A stretch of DNA of 64,000 nt from Mycolicibacterium arenosum (GTDB lineage: Bacteria; Actinomycetota; Actinomycetes; Mycobacteriales; Mycobacteriaceae), in the NCBI RefSeq assembly GCF_024320865.1, contig NZ_JANDBD010000010.1, positions 1 through 64,000 of the forward strand, written 5' to 3'. The position numbers and the translations under genes are program-made. How positions within the stretch are numbered: the first letter of the stretch is position 1; each line of letters opens with the position of its first letter. The notes beneath the pieces were generated by a model. That model was not told the DNA's origin, ran no database searches, and saw only the letters and a list, made by a program, of their open reading frames with translations. Positions 7,326 through 17,400 of this stretch are shown one piece after another.

Positions 7326-8135
7326 ATGACCCGTCCCGTTCGCGTCGCCGTTCAGATCCAGCCCGGCGGCACCCCCGACTACGCCACGTGGCGCGACGCC
7401 GTGCTGGCCGCCGACGACCTCGGCGTCGACGTGATCTTCGGCTATGACCACTTCCACCGCCCGGCGATGAAGGGCATCGTCGACGGCAAGCCCGTTCTGT
7501 TCGACGACCAACCCGACGTCGCCAACTTCGAGGGCTGGACCGCGCTCGCATCGTGGGGCGAGATCACCTCGCACGCCGAGATCGGGCTGCTGGTCACCGG
7601 CGTGGGCTACCGCAACGCTGACCTGCTCGCTGACATGGCACGCACCGTCGATCACATCAGCGGTGGCCGGCTCATTTTGGGGCTCGGCGCGGGATGGTAC
7701 GAAAAGGACTACACCACTTACGGTTACGAGTTCGGCACCTTCGGCTCCCGCTTCGATCTGTTCGACGAGAGCCTGATCCGCATCGAGAACCGGCTCGCCG
7801 CCTTGATCCCGCCACCAGTGCGCAAGGTACCGATTCTCATCGGCGGCACGGGCCCCAAGCGCTCGCTGCCGGCCGTCGCCAGACACGCCGACATCTGGCA
7901 CGCGTTTCAGGACCTCGACGCGTTCCGCAGGTCCAGCGACCGCGTCGACGAACTGGCGGCGACGTTCGGCCGCAGCGGTGCCGACATCGAACGATCGACG
8001 CTCTGGGAGAACGCCGATAGCGCCGAGGCCTTCCGCGATGCGGGCGTCACGCTGTTCCAGACCGAACTCACTGCGGACAACGGTTACGACCTGAGCTCGC
8101 TCAAGGAGGTTGTCACGTGGCGTGACAACGGGTGA
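7326..8135 (+). CDS. LLM-class F420-dependent oxidoreductase
   Basis: 269 residues, ATG with CAGGAG 7 nt upstream. It is a luciferase-like TIM barrel: VRVAVQIQPGG at strand 1, DVIFGYDHFH near residue 40, IGLLVTGVGYRNADLLADMARTVDHISGGRLILGLGAGWYEKDY at 93-136 (the standard LLM core), and PILIGGTGPKR near 178. Mycobacterial members of this subgroup use reduced coenzyme F420. It lies directly upstream of a GMC oxidoreductase and a DUF385 protein. The C-terminus includes the promoter of the next gene. Confidence 0.82.
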   Translation: MTRPVRVAVQIQPGGTPDYATWRDAVLAADDLGVDVIFGYDHFHRPAMKGIVDGKPVLFDDQPDVANFEGWTALASWGEITSHAEIGLLVTGVGYRNADLLADMARTVDHISGGRLILGLGAGWYEKDYTTYGYEFGTFGSRFDLFDESLIRIENRLAALIPPPVRKVPILIGGTGPKRSLPAVARHADIWHAFQDLDAFRRSSDRVDELAATFGRSGADIERSTLWENADSAEAFRDAGVTLFQTELTADNGYDLSSLKEVVTWRDNG

Positions 8136-8148
8136 TTACGATGCCGGA

Positions 8149-9834
8149 ATGAGCCCCGTCGCCGAGTACGACTTCGTCATCGTGGGCGCGGGCAGTGCGG
8201 GCTGTCTACTCGCCAATAGGCTCAGTGCGAACCCCGATCACCGTGTGCTGCTGGTCGAGGCCGGCGGCAGCGACGACTGGTTCTGGATCAAGATTCCGGT
8301 GGGCTATCTGTACACGATCGCCAACCCACGTACCGACTGGTGCTTCACGACCGAGGCCGACCCCGGTCTAGCCGGCCGCAGCATCCTCTACGCGCGGGGC
8401 CGGGTGATCGGCGGGTCATCGTCGATCAACGCCATGATCCACATGCGCGGCCAGGCCAGCGATTACGAGCTGTGGGCGCAAGCCACCGGCGACGAACGAT
8501 GGCTGTGGGGTGGCCCCGACGGTGCTGGCGAAACCCTGTCGATCTACAAGGAGTTGGAACACTACTTCGGCGGAGCCGACGAGTGGCACGGCACCGATGG
8601 CGAGATTCGCGTCGAGCGGCCGCGGGTGCGGTGGAGGATCTTGGACGCCTGGCAGACCGCCGCCGCCGAGATGGGCATCGCCCCGATCGAGGAGTTCAAT
8701 CGGGGAGACAACGCGGGCAGTGCGTACTTCCACGTCAACCAACGGCGTGGCCGGCGCTGGTCGATGGCCGATGCCTTCCTGCATCCCGTCGCCCACCGAC
8801 CGAATCTGACCGTCTACACCCGCACTCAGGCCGTGCAGCTGCTGACGGACGACCAGGTCCACGACGATCAGCGCCGCGGTGCCTGGATCACCGCTCAGCG
8901 CCGCGCCACCGGCGTACGTCTGCTCAAAGACGGCCAGATGATCGACGTCCGGGCCCGCCGGGAGGTGATCCTGAGCGCCGGAGCGATCGGGTCGCCACAG
9001 CTCATGCAGGCGTCGGGTCTCGGCCCGGCCGGGCTGCTCACCGAGCATCAGGTGCCGGTCGTCGTCGATCTGCCGGGGGTGGGCGAGAATCTCCAGGACC
9101 ACCTGCAGCTGCGAACCGTCTACCGGGTGCGGGGCGCCCGGACCGTCAACACGCTGTACCGGAACTGGATCACCCGTGCCGGCATGGGACTTCAGTACCT
9201 GCTGCTGCGATCCGGCCCCATGACCATGCCGCCGTCCACGCTGGGCGCCTTCGCCAAGAGCGATCCCGAGTTGTCCAGTCCCGATTTGGAATGGCATGTC
9301 CAGCCCTTATCGCTGGCCAAGTTCGGCGAGCCCCTGCATCGCTTCGGAGCCATCACCCCCTCGGTGTGCAATCTGCGACCCAGCTCGCGTGGCCACGTGC
9401 GGATCGCCAGCGCAGATCCGCTGAGCAACCCGAAGATCTCCTGTAACTACCTGTCGACGGACGCCGATCGTGACATCGCCGTGCGCGGCCTCCGCATGAC
9501 CCGGCAGATCATGGCGGCTCCATCGCTCGCCCGGTACCGCCCGGAGGAGGTGCTTCCCGGCCCACAACTGGTGAGCGACGACGACCTGCAGAACGCAGCC
9601 CGTGAACTCGGCACCACCATCTTCCATCCGGTGGGGACCTGTGCAATGGGAGCCTTTGACGCGCAGGGTGTTCCGCGGTCAGCCGCCACGGTGCTCGACA
9701 CCGATTGCCGCGTGCACCGCGTGGCCGGCCTTCGAGTGGTCGATGCGTCGGCGATGCCCGCCATCACGTCCGGGAACACCAACGCGCCGGTGATGCTGAT
9801 CGCGGAGCGCGCTGCGCGGGCGATCCTGCGCTAG
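8149..9834 (+). CDS. GMC-family flavin oxidoreductase (choline-dehydrogenase-like)
   Basis: 561 residues. The FAD-binding motif VIVGAGSAGCLLANRL is near residue 9, GMC signature 1 (ARGRVIGGSSSINAMIHMRG) near residue 83, and signature 2 (GAIGSPQLMQASGLGP) near 280. The C-terminal HPVGTCAMG supplies the catalytic His, and SGNTNAPVMLIAERAA closes the fold. It oxidises an alcohol with FAD. The start is ATG 8149, exactly 6 nt after TACGAT (8137-8142), a leaderless arrangement inside the end of the preceding gene; a TTG at 8110 is less likely. The substrate is unknown. Confidence 0.87.
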   Translation: MSPVAEYDFVIVGAGSAGCLLANRLSANPDHRVLLVEAGGSDDWFWIKIPVGYLYTIANPRTDWCFTTEADPGLAGRSILYARGRVIGGSSSINAMIHMRGQASDYELWAQATGDERWLWGGPDGAGETLSIYKELEHYFGGADEWHGTDGEIRVERPRVRWRILDAWQTAAAEMGIAPIEEFNRGDNAGSAYFHVNQRRGRRWSMADAFLHPVAHRPNLTVYTRTQAVQLLTDDQVHDDQRRGAWITAQRRATGVRLLKDGQMIDVRARREVILSAGAIGSPQLMQASGLGPAGLLTEHQVPVVVDLPGVGENLQDHLQLRTVYRVRGARTVNTLYRNWITRAGMGLQYLLLRSGPMTMPPSTLGAFAKSDPELSSPDLEWHVQPLSLAKFGEPLHRFGAITPSVCNLRPSSRGHVRIASADPLSNPKISCNYLSTDADRDIAVRGLRMTRQIMAAPSLARYRPEEVLPGPQLVSDDDLQNAARELGTTIFHPVGTCAMGAFDAQGVPRSAATVLDTDCRVHRVAGLRVVDASAMPAITSGNTNAPVMLIAERAARAILR

Positions 9835-9869
9835 CCGGAACCCGTGCCCGGTGCAGTAACGTCGCGGCC

Positions 9870-10370
9870 ATGGGCATCCCCGAGGTCGAACCGACAGCGC
9901 CGTCGCCGTTGTTCAAGGCGGGCGCCAAGGTGATGAGCACCGAGGCCGCGCGCCGATTTCTCAAGCGCTACGGCTGGCGTATCGACCGAGCCGTCATCAA
10001 ACTGACGAACGGTCACGTGTCCATGTCGCTCGTCCTTCCCGAAGTGCTGCTCACCCACATTGGCGCGAAAACGGGCGCGCAGCGCAGCACACCGCTGACG
10101 TACTTCACCGACCGCGGTCGGATTATCACCGTCGCCTCCAACTATGGAGGCGAGCGCCACCCCGCCTGGTACCACAACGTCAAGGCCCATCCCCGCGTGA
10201 CACTGTCGGCGCGCGGCTACTCGGGCACCTTCATCGCCGAGGTGATGAGCGGTGCCGAGCGCGACCGACTGTTCGACCTCGCCAAGAGGTTCGTTCCGAA
10301 CTACGCCGACTACGAGAAGATGGCGGGCGGGCGGCGCATTCCGGTTGTCGCGTTCACCGAGGAGACGTAG
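9870..10370 (+). CDS. DUF385/DDN-family deazaflavin-dependent reductase
   Basis: 166 residues. The central block LLTHIGAKTGAQRSTPLTYF, then IITVASNYGGERHPAWYHNVKAHPRVTL, is diagnostic of the DUF385 (Ddn-like, F420H2-binding split-barrel) family of mycobacteria. The ATG lies 7 nt after TAACGT (9857-9862), so it is probably leaderless and this start is preferred over upstream extensions. It may work with the LLM enzyme two genes upstream, since both belong to F420-using families. No membrane segment is seen. Confidence 0.85.
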   Translation: MGIPEVEPTAPSPLFKAGAKVMSTEAARRFLKRYGWRIDRAVIKLTNGHVSMSLVLPEVLLTHIGAKTGAQRSTPLTYFTDRGRIITVASNYGGERHPAWYHNVKAHPRVTLSARGYSGTFIAEVMSGAERDRLFDLAKRFVPNYADYEKMAGGRRIPVVAFTEET

Positions 10371-10389
10371 AAATCGGCGACTCCCACCG

Positions 10390-10854
10390 TCAGGATGTCG
10401 CCTCGGCCGCGAGTCGGCCGAGCGTGTCATCCAACTGATCCTCGGTGACCAACGGGAACTTGACCTTCTCCAACAGTTTCTTGTCGGTGACCTTCGACCA
10501 GTCGTACGTGTGGCGAACCAGCGTCTCGTCGGGGCCCTGAGACTCCAACTCCCACAACCACTCCCAGCCGGGTGGCTCGGTGCCCGCCGGTGCGGTCTTC
10601 CACGCGAGCAGCTTGTCCTTCGCGTACCCGGACACGTGGTTGTCGGTCTTGTACTCGCCACCCATGTGTTCGCCCTGCATGTTCATCGTGAACACCTGAC
10701 CTACTTCCTGAATCCGATCGGCGTGGTCCACGCTCCGAACGAAGCCCGAGCCGTCGAGCGCCTGGTGCCGCTCGGGATTGGACAGGACATCGAAAACCGC
10801 GTCCACGCTCGCCGGGATGGTTCGTTCGACAGTGACTTTCTGGGTTTCGCTCAT
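10390..10854 (-). CDS. SRPBCC-family protein
   Basis: 154 residues. It starts with KVTVERTIPASVDAVFDVLSNPERH, the first strand and helices of the START/Bet v 1-like fold, followed by the usual beta strands (VFTMNMQG, YKTDNHVSGY, LAWKTAPAG) and a long C-terminal helix. It is a soluble ligand-binding or cyclase-like protein of unknown substrate. It converges with the DUF385 gene (19-bp gap) and diverges from a secreted-protein gene. Confidence 0.75.
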   Translation of the reverse strand: MSETQKVTVERTIPASVDAVFDVLSNPERHQALDGSGFVRSVDHADRIQEVGQVFTMNMQGEHMGGEYKTDNHVSGYAKDKLLAWKTAPAGTEPPGWEWLWELESQGPDETLVRHTYDWSKVTDKKLLEKVKFPLVTEDQLDDTLGRLAAEATS

Positions 10855-10990
10855 GTCCTCCTGCTTGCCCGTGCAGACTCCACGCGAAACGTGGCCCTGC
10901 GTTCCGACGGGGACGTACTTCTTGGGATCGGTAGGTCGCGAGCGGGTGTGTAGTTCTGTCCATAACAGCTACCGAAGGAGAAACCCGACC

Positions 10991-11380
10991 ATGATCTCGA
11001 CGCGTCGTATGCGGCGACTCATCGCCGTCACCGCTTTGGCAGGCGCCGGAGCCCTGACGAGTGTGGTGGGCCTGCCCGCGACCGCCCAGGCCGACCCCGG
11101 CAGAGCGACGGGGCCTTTCACCTGGTGCCCTGGTCAGTATCAGGGGTTCGCAGGCTCGGGTTCCGGGCGGCCGAACTGGGACTGGAACGTGTGCCACACC
11201 TACTGGTGGATGTACGGCGAGCCCGGCGGCAACGTCGCAGACAGCGTCTGGGAGGGTGCCCTTCCGCCGGCGGAGATCCCCTTGGAGAACCTCTCTCGGC
11301 CGCCGATCAACTGTGGCCTGTTCTTCTGCCAGGATCCCGGCGGTCGGTACACGGTCGATCCGCGTCTGCCCCAGCCCTGA
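10991..11380 (+). CDS. Small secreted cysteine-containing protein
   Basis: 129 residues with GAAGGAGAAA upstream of the ATG. A Sec signal peptide covers residues 1-35 (RRMRRLIAVTALAG, hydrophobic core, cleavage after AQA). The mature part has FTWCPGQYQ, then WDWNVCHTYWWMYGEPGGNVADSVWEG and CGLFFCQDPG, so four or five cysteines that could pair outside the cell. The WCPG...NVCHTYW...GNVAD...EG pattern recurs in the gene at 27568-27975. It appears to be a mycobacterial secreted family; function unknown. Confidence 0.75.
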   Translation: MISTRRMRRLIAVTALAGAGALTSVVGLPATAQADPGRATGPFTWCPGQYQGFAGSGSGRPNWDWNVCHTYWWMYGEPGGNVADSVWEGALPPAEIPLENLSRPPINCGLFFCQDPGGRYTVDPRLPQP

Positions 11381-11427
11381 CCGGATTAGACGGTCACCGG
11401 TCTGCACCGTCAGGCCATGATGGACGG

Positions 11428-11862
11428 GTGACTCGACGCACGTCCACGCTGATCGCGCTCTGCGTGTTCGCGGTGATCATCGCCGGGTGGCTGGTGACAC
11501 GCACGACGGCGCCGCCGTCGTCGTCTCCCGACGCGACCACGACGAGCGCCGGCGTGCCAACCTGTCCCCTTTCGACCCTGCCGCCCGAGGTGGCCGATAC
11601 CGTCGATGCGATCGCGACCAACGGACCGTTTCCGTTTCCGCGCAACGACGGTGTGGTGTTCGGCAACCGAGAAGGCCACCTACCCGCCGAGGAGCGCGGT
11701 TATTACCACGAGTACACCGTGCCGACCCCCGGTGCTTCGAACCGGTCGACGCGACGGGTGGTCACCGGCGGGTTGCCGCTGACCGATCCTGCCGAGTACT
11801 TCTACACCGGCGACCACTACGACTCCTTCTGCCTCGTCAGCGGCATCGAGGGGCAGTCGTGA
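11428..11862 (+). CDS. Secreted or anchored barnase/T1-type ribonuclease
   Basis: 144 residues from GTG 11428. A signal/anchor helix (STLIALCVFAVIIAGWLV, about residues 5-22) and a Ser/Thr linker lead into a microbial ribonuclease domain. PFPRNDGVVFGNREGHLP and YYHEYTVPTPG (catalytic Glu), STRRVVTGG (catalytic Arg) and YTGDHYDSFCLV (catalytic His) are all present in order. It cleaves RNA after guanine in this family. Its stop overlaps the start of a barstar gene by 4 bp, giving an RNase/inhibitor pair. The membrane helix suggests export or surface display. Confidence 0.88.
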   Translation: MTRRTSTLIALCVFAVIIAGWLVTRTTAPPSSSPDATTTSAGVPTCPLSTLPPEVADTVDAIATNGPFPFPRNDGVVFGNREGHLPAEERGYYHEYTVPTPGASNRSTRRVVTGGLPLTDPAEYFYTGDHYDSFCLVSGIEGQS

Positions 11863-12140
11863 AACCGAAGGTCTACCGCCTCGACGGTCGAAAGATCAAG
11901 TCGGTCAAGGACTTCTACCGCGAGATCGGCCGGTCCGTGAACGGACGCGGTGGATACTTCGGTGCGAACCTCGACGCGCTGGCCGATTGTCTGCGCGGCG
12001 GATTCGGAACGCCGGACGATCGGCCTTTCGAAGTCGATTGGGACCACAGCGAGTCGTCACAGCGACACCTGGGCGGCGCGTTTGTCGACGCGGTGGTCGA
12101 GGTCTTCGACGAGGAGGGAATCACGCTCAGGCTGAGGTGA
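11859..12140 (+). CDS. Barstar-family ribonuclease inhibitor
   Basis: 93 residues, GTG start inside the RNase stop codon (GTGA overlap). It shows the barstar pattern: strand YRLDGRKI, helix SVKDFYREIGRSVN, the loop GYFGANLDALADCLRGGFG that plugs the barnase active site (the conserved Asp lies in it), strand FEVDWDHS, and the C-terminal helix FVDAVVEVFDEEGI. It stays in the cytoplasm and would protect the producer from the RNase made by the upstream gene until that is exported. Confidence 0.88.
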   Translation: MKPKVYRLDGRKIKSVKDFYREIGRSVNGRGGYFGANLDALADCLRGGFGTPDDRPFEVDWDHSESSQRHLGGAFVDAVVEVFDEEGITLRLR

Positions 12141-12141
12141 G

Positions 12142-12935
12142 CTAGGACTGAGCAGGCTTGGCTCGATTGGACAAACCCGCGCCGACGAGCTTCACGATCT
12201 CGGTTCCCGCTCGGTCAGCCGCACCGCTTCGCGAGGGCGTCGGCCTGCGCCGAGCACCGTAGCGCCGACCCCCTCTTTCCCTGTCGGCGATATGCGAGTG
12301 CAGCCTGAGCCGCCGCGCCACGGCAGCGATGAGATCGCCGAGTTGGCTGAATTCCTCCGACAGAAAGGATAATTCGGCCGCATCACCGTCTCGAACGACG
12401 TGTCCGAGGCGCGCGGCCGGCATGACCCTCGGCCCCTCGACGACCGACTCGAGAGCGCGCAGGCGAGATGCCACAGTCGCTCCGCGGTTCCGTCATCCAC
12501 CGGTCCATCGAGCACCGCCCTCAACAGGGACGCGGTTTCAGGCAGCGACAGGGGCGCGAGGGTGAGTCGGGTGAACTCGCCGACGCTCCAGAGGTCGTGT
12601 GTCGACGGTGCAGTCGGTTCACCGTCTCGAACGGTGAGAATCACCGCCGCCGCATCGCGTTGCACCAGCTGGTGTACGACGAACATCGACAGATCGTCGA
12701 GCAGGTGGACGTCATCGACTCCCAGAACAACCCTGCTGCCGGATCCCGTTGAACCGGGATGGCCTGAGCCAACGACGTTCCCACGGTCCACTGCGTTCGG
12801 TAGCCCCGTGACTCGGCTGCCGACAGAGCCTCACGGGCGACGCGACTCTTGCCCACGACCGACGCACCGCTGACGACGACGCCCGCGCCGGCGGCCCCGC
12901 GACGCGGTGAATCCGCTCGGTTCCGCAGCGCTTAA
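12142..12935 (-). pseudogene. Broken LuxR-family (LAL-type) regulator
   Basis: Minus-strand pieces in different frames follow the order of a LAL regulator. AGVVVSGASVVGKSRVARE (Walker A) comes first, then VVLGVDDVHLLDDLSMFVVHQL (Walker B), TRLTLAPLSLPETASLLRAVL, and TEIVKLVGAGLSNRAKPAQS, the front half of a LuxR helix-turn-helix. At least two frameshifts separate them, a TAA precedes the Walker A segment with no start codon, and the helix-turn-helix is cut short. The 5' and 3' ends are both missing, so it is not functional. Confidence 0.7.
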
Positions 12936-13046
12936 GTGGTTCCCACAACCGACGGCGGGATTGCGGTGGTCCGGTACTGAGGTCGTCGGTTCGTCGCGGA
13001 TCGACGATGTCCTCGCAGAACCAGTCGAGCCAAACGGAGGATGGCG

Positions 13047-14429
13047 ATGAGAATTTCCATGTGCATCGGAAGGGTCGGAGTGCTTGCGTTCGTGCTCGGG
13101 CTCGGAACTGCGGCGATCGCGCCGAACGCGGCTATCGCGGAGGCAAATGACTCTACGGCCCTGATCCTGTGCGGCAGCACGTGTCCCACCCCCGATGAGT
13201 ACTGGATGGAGTCCGTCCGCGCCAAGTACCTCGCACCCACGCATCCCGGTCAGGACATGGACTACGTCGCGGTCACGACGCCCGAGGAGTACTGGCCGGT
13301 CACGGGAGTGTTCCGGCTTCTCGGGGCCGCGATCGGTGACCAGGGGATCTGGGGACCGGGTGGTGCAGGGTGGCCGGATCAACCGTGGTGGAAGCTGTCG
13401 GGGCTCTTCGACCGCACGATCGATCAGTCGATTCAGGCGGGGGTGGCTGACCTCGAGGCCGCGATGACGAGTTATGAGAACGAGCACCTGGTGATCTACG
13501 GCTACTCCCAGGGAGCGGCCATTGCGGTCATCGAGAAGCGCAGGCTCGCCGCGCAGTACCCGGTGGGAACGGTGGCACCCGACATCGACTTCGTACTCGG
13601 CGGCGACACCAACCTTCCCAACGGCGGGCTCAACGCCCGGTTCCCCGGGCTGTACATCCCGTTCCTCGATCTGACCTTCAACGGGCCCGAGCCCACCGAC
13701 ACCCAGTTCCAGACCGATGTCATCACTCGCCAGTACGACGGTGCCGCCGACTTCCCGCTCTATCCGCTGAACGTAATAGCCAGTCTGAACGCAGTGCTGG
13801 GTTTCCTTTTCCTGCACCCGAATCCGTTCGATTTCGCCCTTCCAGAGGACCCCCAATCGTCTCCGGCGTTTCAGGGAACCCATGGCGACACCAGCTACTA
13901 CTTCATCGAGACCCGAGACCTACCGCTGTTCGCGCCGCTGCGCATGCTTGGAGTCTCGGAGCCCTTGATCGACGTCGTCGAGCCGTTCTTCCGGGCCATC
14001 GTCGAACTGGGCTACGACCGCAGTATCCCGCCCTGGGAACCGGCCCCGGCACGGCTGTTCCCGCCGGTCAACCCCGCGCCCGCTGAAGACACCGTGTCCG
14101 CCGAGGACGCCGAGCACGCCGGACCCGACGAGGAGAATGCGTCCGGTGCACCGGACCCCGATGCCGATCCGGTGCACTCGTCGAGGACTCTCGAGCCCGC
14201 GACGCACGAGGCGACCGAAACGGGTCACACGGACGGCGATGGTCCGTCCGCTGAGGCCGAGACGTCCGAACAACCGACACCGCCGTCTCGGCCGGTCGTA
14301 CGGGATTCGTCGATCGCCACCCCTGCCGTCGGTGACTCCCAGTCGGCGGCGACCGTAGGAGCGTCCTCCGACACCGAGCCGCCATCCGCCGACGAATCGT
14401 CCGACGACGAATCCGGGGACACCGACTGA
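13047..14429 (+). CDS. Secreted PE-PPE-domain hydrolase
   Basis: 460 residues; ATG 13047 has GGAGG 6 nt upstream (ATG 13041 abuts it). A Sec signal peptide (residues 1-32, ending AIA) precedes a PE-PPE domain (PF08237), an alpha/beta serine esterase fold: IYGYSQGAAIA near residue 155 holds the nucleophile Ser in a GxSxG variant, with candidate Asp and His downstream (DIDFVLGGD, HGDTSYYF). There is no PE or PPE leader. Residues about 345-460 are an acidic, Pro/Ser/Thr-rich disordered tail. In mycobacteria such proteins act on lipids of the envelope. The last 205 bp overlap the opposite gene. Confidence 0.85.
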   Translation: MRISMCIGRVGVLAFVLGLGTAAIAPNAAIAEANDSTALILCGSTCPTPDEYWMESVRAKYLAPTHPGQDMDYVAVTTPEEYWPVTGVFRLLGAAIGDQGIWGPGGAGWPDQPWWKLSGLFDRTIDQSIQAGVADLEAAMTSYENEHLVIYGYSQGAAIAVIEKRRLAAQYPVGTVAPDIDFVLGGDTNLPNGGLNARFPGLYIPFLDLTFNGPEPTDTQFQTDVITRQYDGAADFPLYPLNVIASLNAVLGFLFLHPNPFDFALPEDPQSSPAFQGTHGDTSYYFIETRDLPLFAPLRMLGVSEPLIDVVEPFFRAIVELGYDRSIPPWEPAPARLFPPVNPAPAEDTVSAEDAEHAGPDEENASGAPDPDADPVHSSRTLEPATHEATETGHTDGDGPSAEAETSEQPTPPSRPVVRDSSIATPAVGDSQSAATVGASSDTEPPSADESSDDESGDTD

Positions 14430-17400
14430 GCCAGTGCAGCCGACCAGGCGATATGTCCTTCGAAGCCGAGCGACTCCGCCGTGTCGCGATATCGCCGCAG
14501 CGCGTTGCGGTAAGCGGTCCCGTCGCCTCGTGCGCGCGTCACCAGAGCCGACAGTCGCAGCATCGTGATGTCCATCATCGCCGAACCGCGATCGCCCCAG
14601 GCGATCCGTAGGCGGTCGACCAACCCATCGGCCTCGGCGACGTCGCGTTCAGCGCCGCTCGTCAGCAGCGTCTCCACGAGAACACCGATGCCCCACACGC
14701 TGTAGAACGGGTACCCCTCGCGCAGTTCGGCGACGGCGCGGCGCATCGTCGCGATGGCGGGAGCCCGGTCGCCCCGTCGCGCGGCCTCCTTCGCCATCCA
14801 GACGTCGGTGACCGGGATGAGGAACCGAATGCACCTCCGCAGCCACACTTCTCGGGCCTGCGACATCAGCGCGAGTCCGTGGTCCCGGTCGGCGTCGGAG
14901 TCCTGCTGCAGCAGTCCCACGGCCCAGGTGTAGGCGGCCAGACCCAGTGCGCGATCGTTGCTGGCTCCGACCGCGGTCCGCACCGCCTCCTCAGCGGCGC
15001 GCATGACGGTGTCGTCGGCGCGCACCGCGCCGTACTGGACGCCGATGCCGTAGGTCCACGCGATGGCGCCGGAGAGGGTCTCCGGGTTGCTGAGACGTGC
15101 CATGGCTACGGCGGTGTCGAGATCCTGACGCCATCCGGGGCGACCCAGGAACCATCGCGAGGTTCCGCGCCAACCCAACGCGATCGCCAGTGGGGAGGCC
15201 ACGCCGTAGTCGGCGCCCAGTCTCGGATCGTCGGCAGCCAGCTCGACGATGATCTGCGACCAGCGCAGGATCTCGCCGAACTCGAGAACGCCGAGCCAGG
15301 TGCAGAACGACACGGACGCCAACCCGATCGCGGGGGTCAGGTCACCGGTCGCCTCGATCAGCGCCATCTGCTCGGAGGACAGTCGTGCCGCCTCCCTCGC
15401 ACGCCCGGCGTACATGAGGGCCGTTGCCGGGCCGCACATGCCGATCGCCAGCGACACGTTGTCTCCCGCTTCGGAGCAGAGCTGCCGTAGCTCGGCGAAG
15501 CGGGCCTGGCTCTGTTCAGCCTCACGCGCATGTATGTCGCTGGCGCACAACATGGTTCGTGGTTCGATGCGCATCGCCAGCTGGTCGGCATCCGCTGCGG
15601 GCAACGCATCGGCGATCCGGTACGCCCGCTCCCAGCTGAGCCGGGCGGCTGGAAGATCGCGATTGGTGGACCACGCGCCGGCGCGCATGTGCCAGCGATA
15701 GGCGGCGCGCAACTCGCCTGCGAACTGCAGATGTTCGGCGATCAGCGCCGCATTCTCATCAACACAAAGCCGTGCACGGTCCTGAATCGCAGCAGCCAGC
15801 CGCCGGTGCCACTCGGCGCGATCAGATCTCAGCTGCGATTCGTAGGCCACCGCGCGAATCAGCGGGTGACGAAAGGCGTACTCGGCGCTCGGGGTGATGC
15901 GCACCTGGTCGATCAGCTCGGTTCCCACGAGTTCGTCGAGCTCGACCTCGAGGCCCAACGCGCCGAGCAGGTCGACGCCGAACCGGACGCCGATCACCGA
16001 TGCCGCGTTCATCGTCCGCTTCGCCGATGAGCTCAGCCTGTCGATGCGGGCCTCGATGGTCGCCTGCACGGTAGCGGGCACGGCGACATCCGCGACGTCG
16101 ACCCGGCAGACGTACCGACCGGGCTCGCCAGCCAGTACTCCGCGCTGGGCCAACTCGCGCACCATCTCCTCGGCGAAGAACGGATTACCCGCCGCCTGCT
16201 CACCGAGCATCCGGCGCAGCTCGGCGATCGAGCGATCCGATCCCACGAGCTCGCCGATGAGTGTCGCGGTGTCCGAATCATCCAGTGGCTCAAGCGTGAT
16301 CGTGTGGGCGTCGGGTAGTCGTGTGAACGCCCCGCGGTACTCCGGGCGTGACGTGATCAGCACGAGCGACGGGGTCCGCGGAATCACTGCGAGGAAGTCG
16401 ATCAGCATCGACTCGCTCGCGGTGTCGATCCACTGAGCGTCCTCGATGATGAACAGCGCCGGATGGCTGCGGCGCAGTGACGCGGCGTTCATCATCGCAG
16501 TCAGCCGACGTCGCCGCGCGTCCGCGTCGAACTGCGGTGGTTCTTCGTCGGGGCCGGAGATGCCGAGCAGGTCGTCGAGGAGCAACAGATCGGCGGGGTC
16601 GGCGCCGCTCAGTTGCTCCCGCACTCTGCTACGAGCCTTGTTCCTGTCCAGTTCGGCGACACCGAGGCGCACCCGCAGCAGCTGCGCGACCACGCCGAAA
16701 GGGACGTCTGCCGAGTGGGACTCGCAGAATGTCCAGCAGACCTCGACCCCGCTTTCGGAGGCCCTGGCGGCCGTCTCTCTCGCCAGTCGACTCTTGCCGA
16801 TGCCGGGCGAACCCACCACGTTCGCCACGCCGCCACGGCCGGCGATCGTTCGGGCGGCCAGGCCTGCGAGAACCCGCATCTCGGCGTCCCGGCCGACGAG
16901 ATCGGCCTCCGTACGGCCGGCGTTCGCCCGGCGGGGGCGCACGGACCGCAGCCGCCGTGCCCGCACCGGTTCGGTGCAGCCCCGAACGTCCACCCACTCC
17001 GGTTCGTCCAGCACGACGCTGTCCTCAACGAGCAGGGCGGTCGATTCCGACAGCATCACCCCTCCCGCGGGCGCGGCCGCCTCCATTCGCTGCGCGAATC
17101 CGACGTGCCGTCCGGTCGCCGCGTACCCGAGCGATCCGGAGCCGATGTCGCCGACGATAACGGGACCGGAGTTCAGCCCCACCCGTACGCGCAGCGTCAC
17201 CTCGTCGCAGTGCAGGACCTCGGCGGCCAGCAGCGCCATCTCGTCCTGGATGGCAAGAGCTGCCATACACGCGCGAATCGCATGATCCTCCAGGGCGATT
17301 GGCGCGCCGAAGATCGCCATCACTCCGTCGCCGTTGTACTCCACCGTGCCGCCGAAACGCCGCGCCACGACGGCCGACCGCTCCACGACGTCGGTCATGA

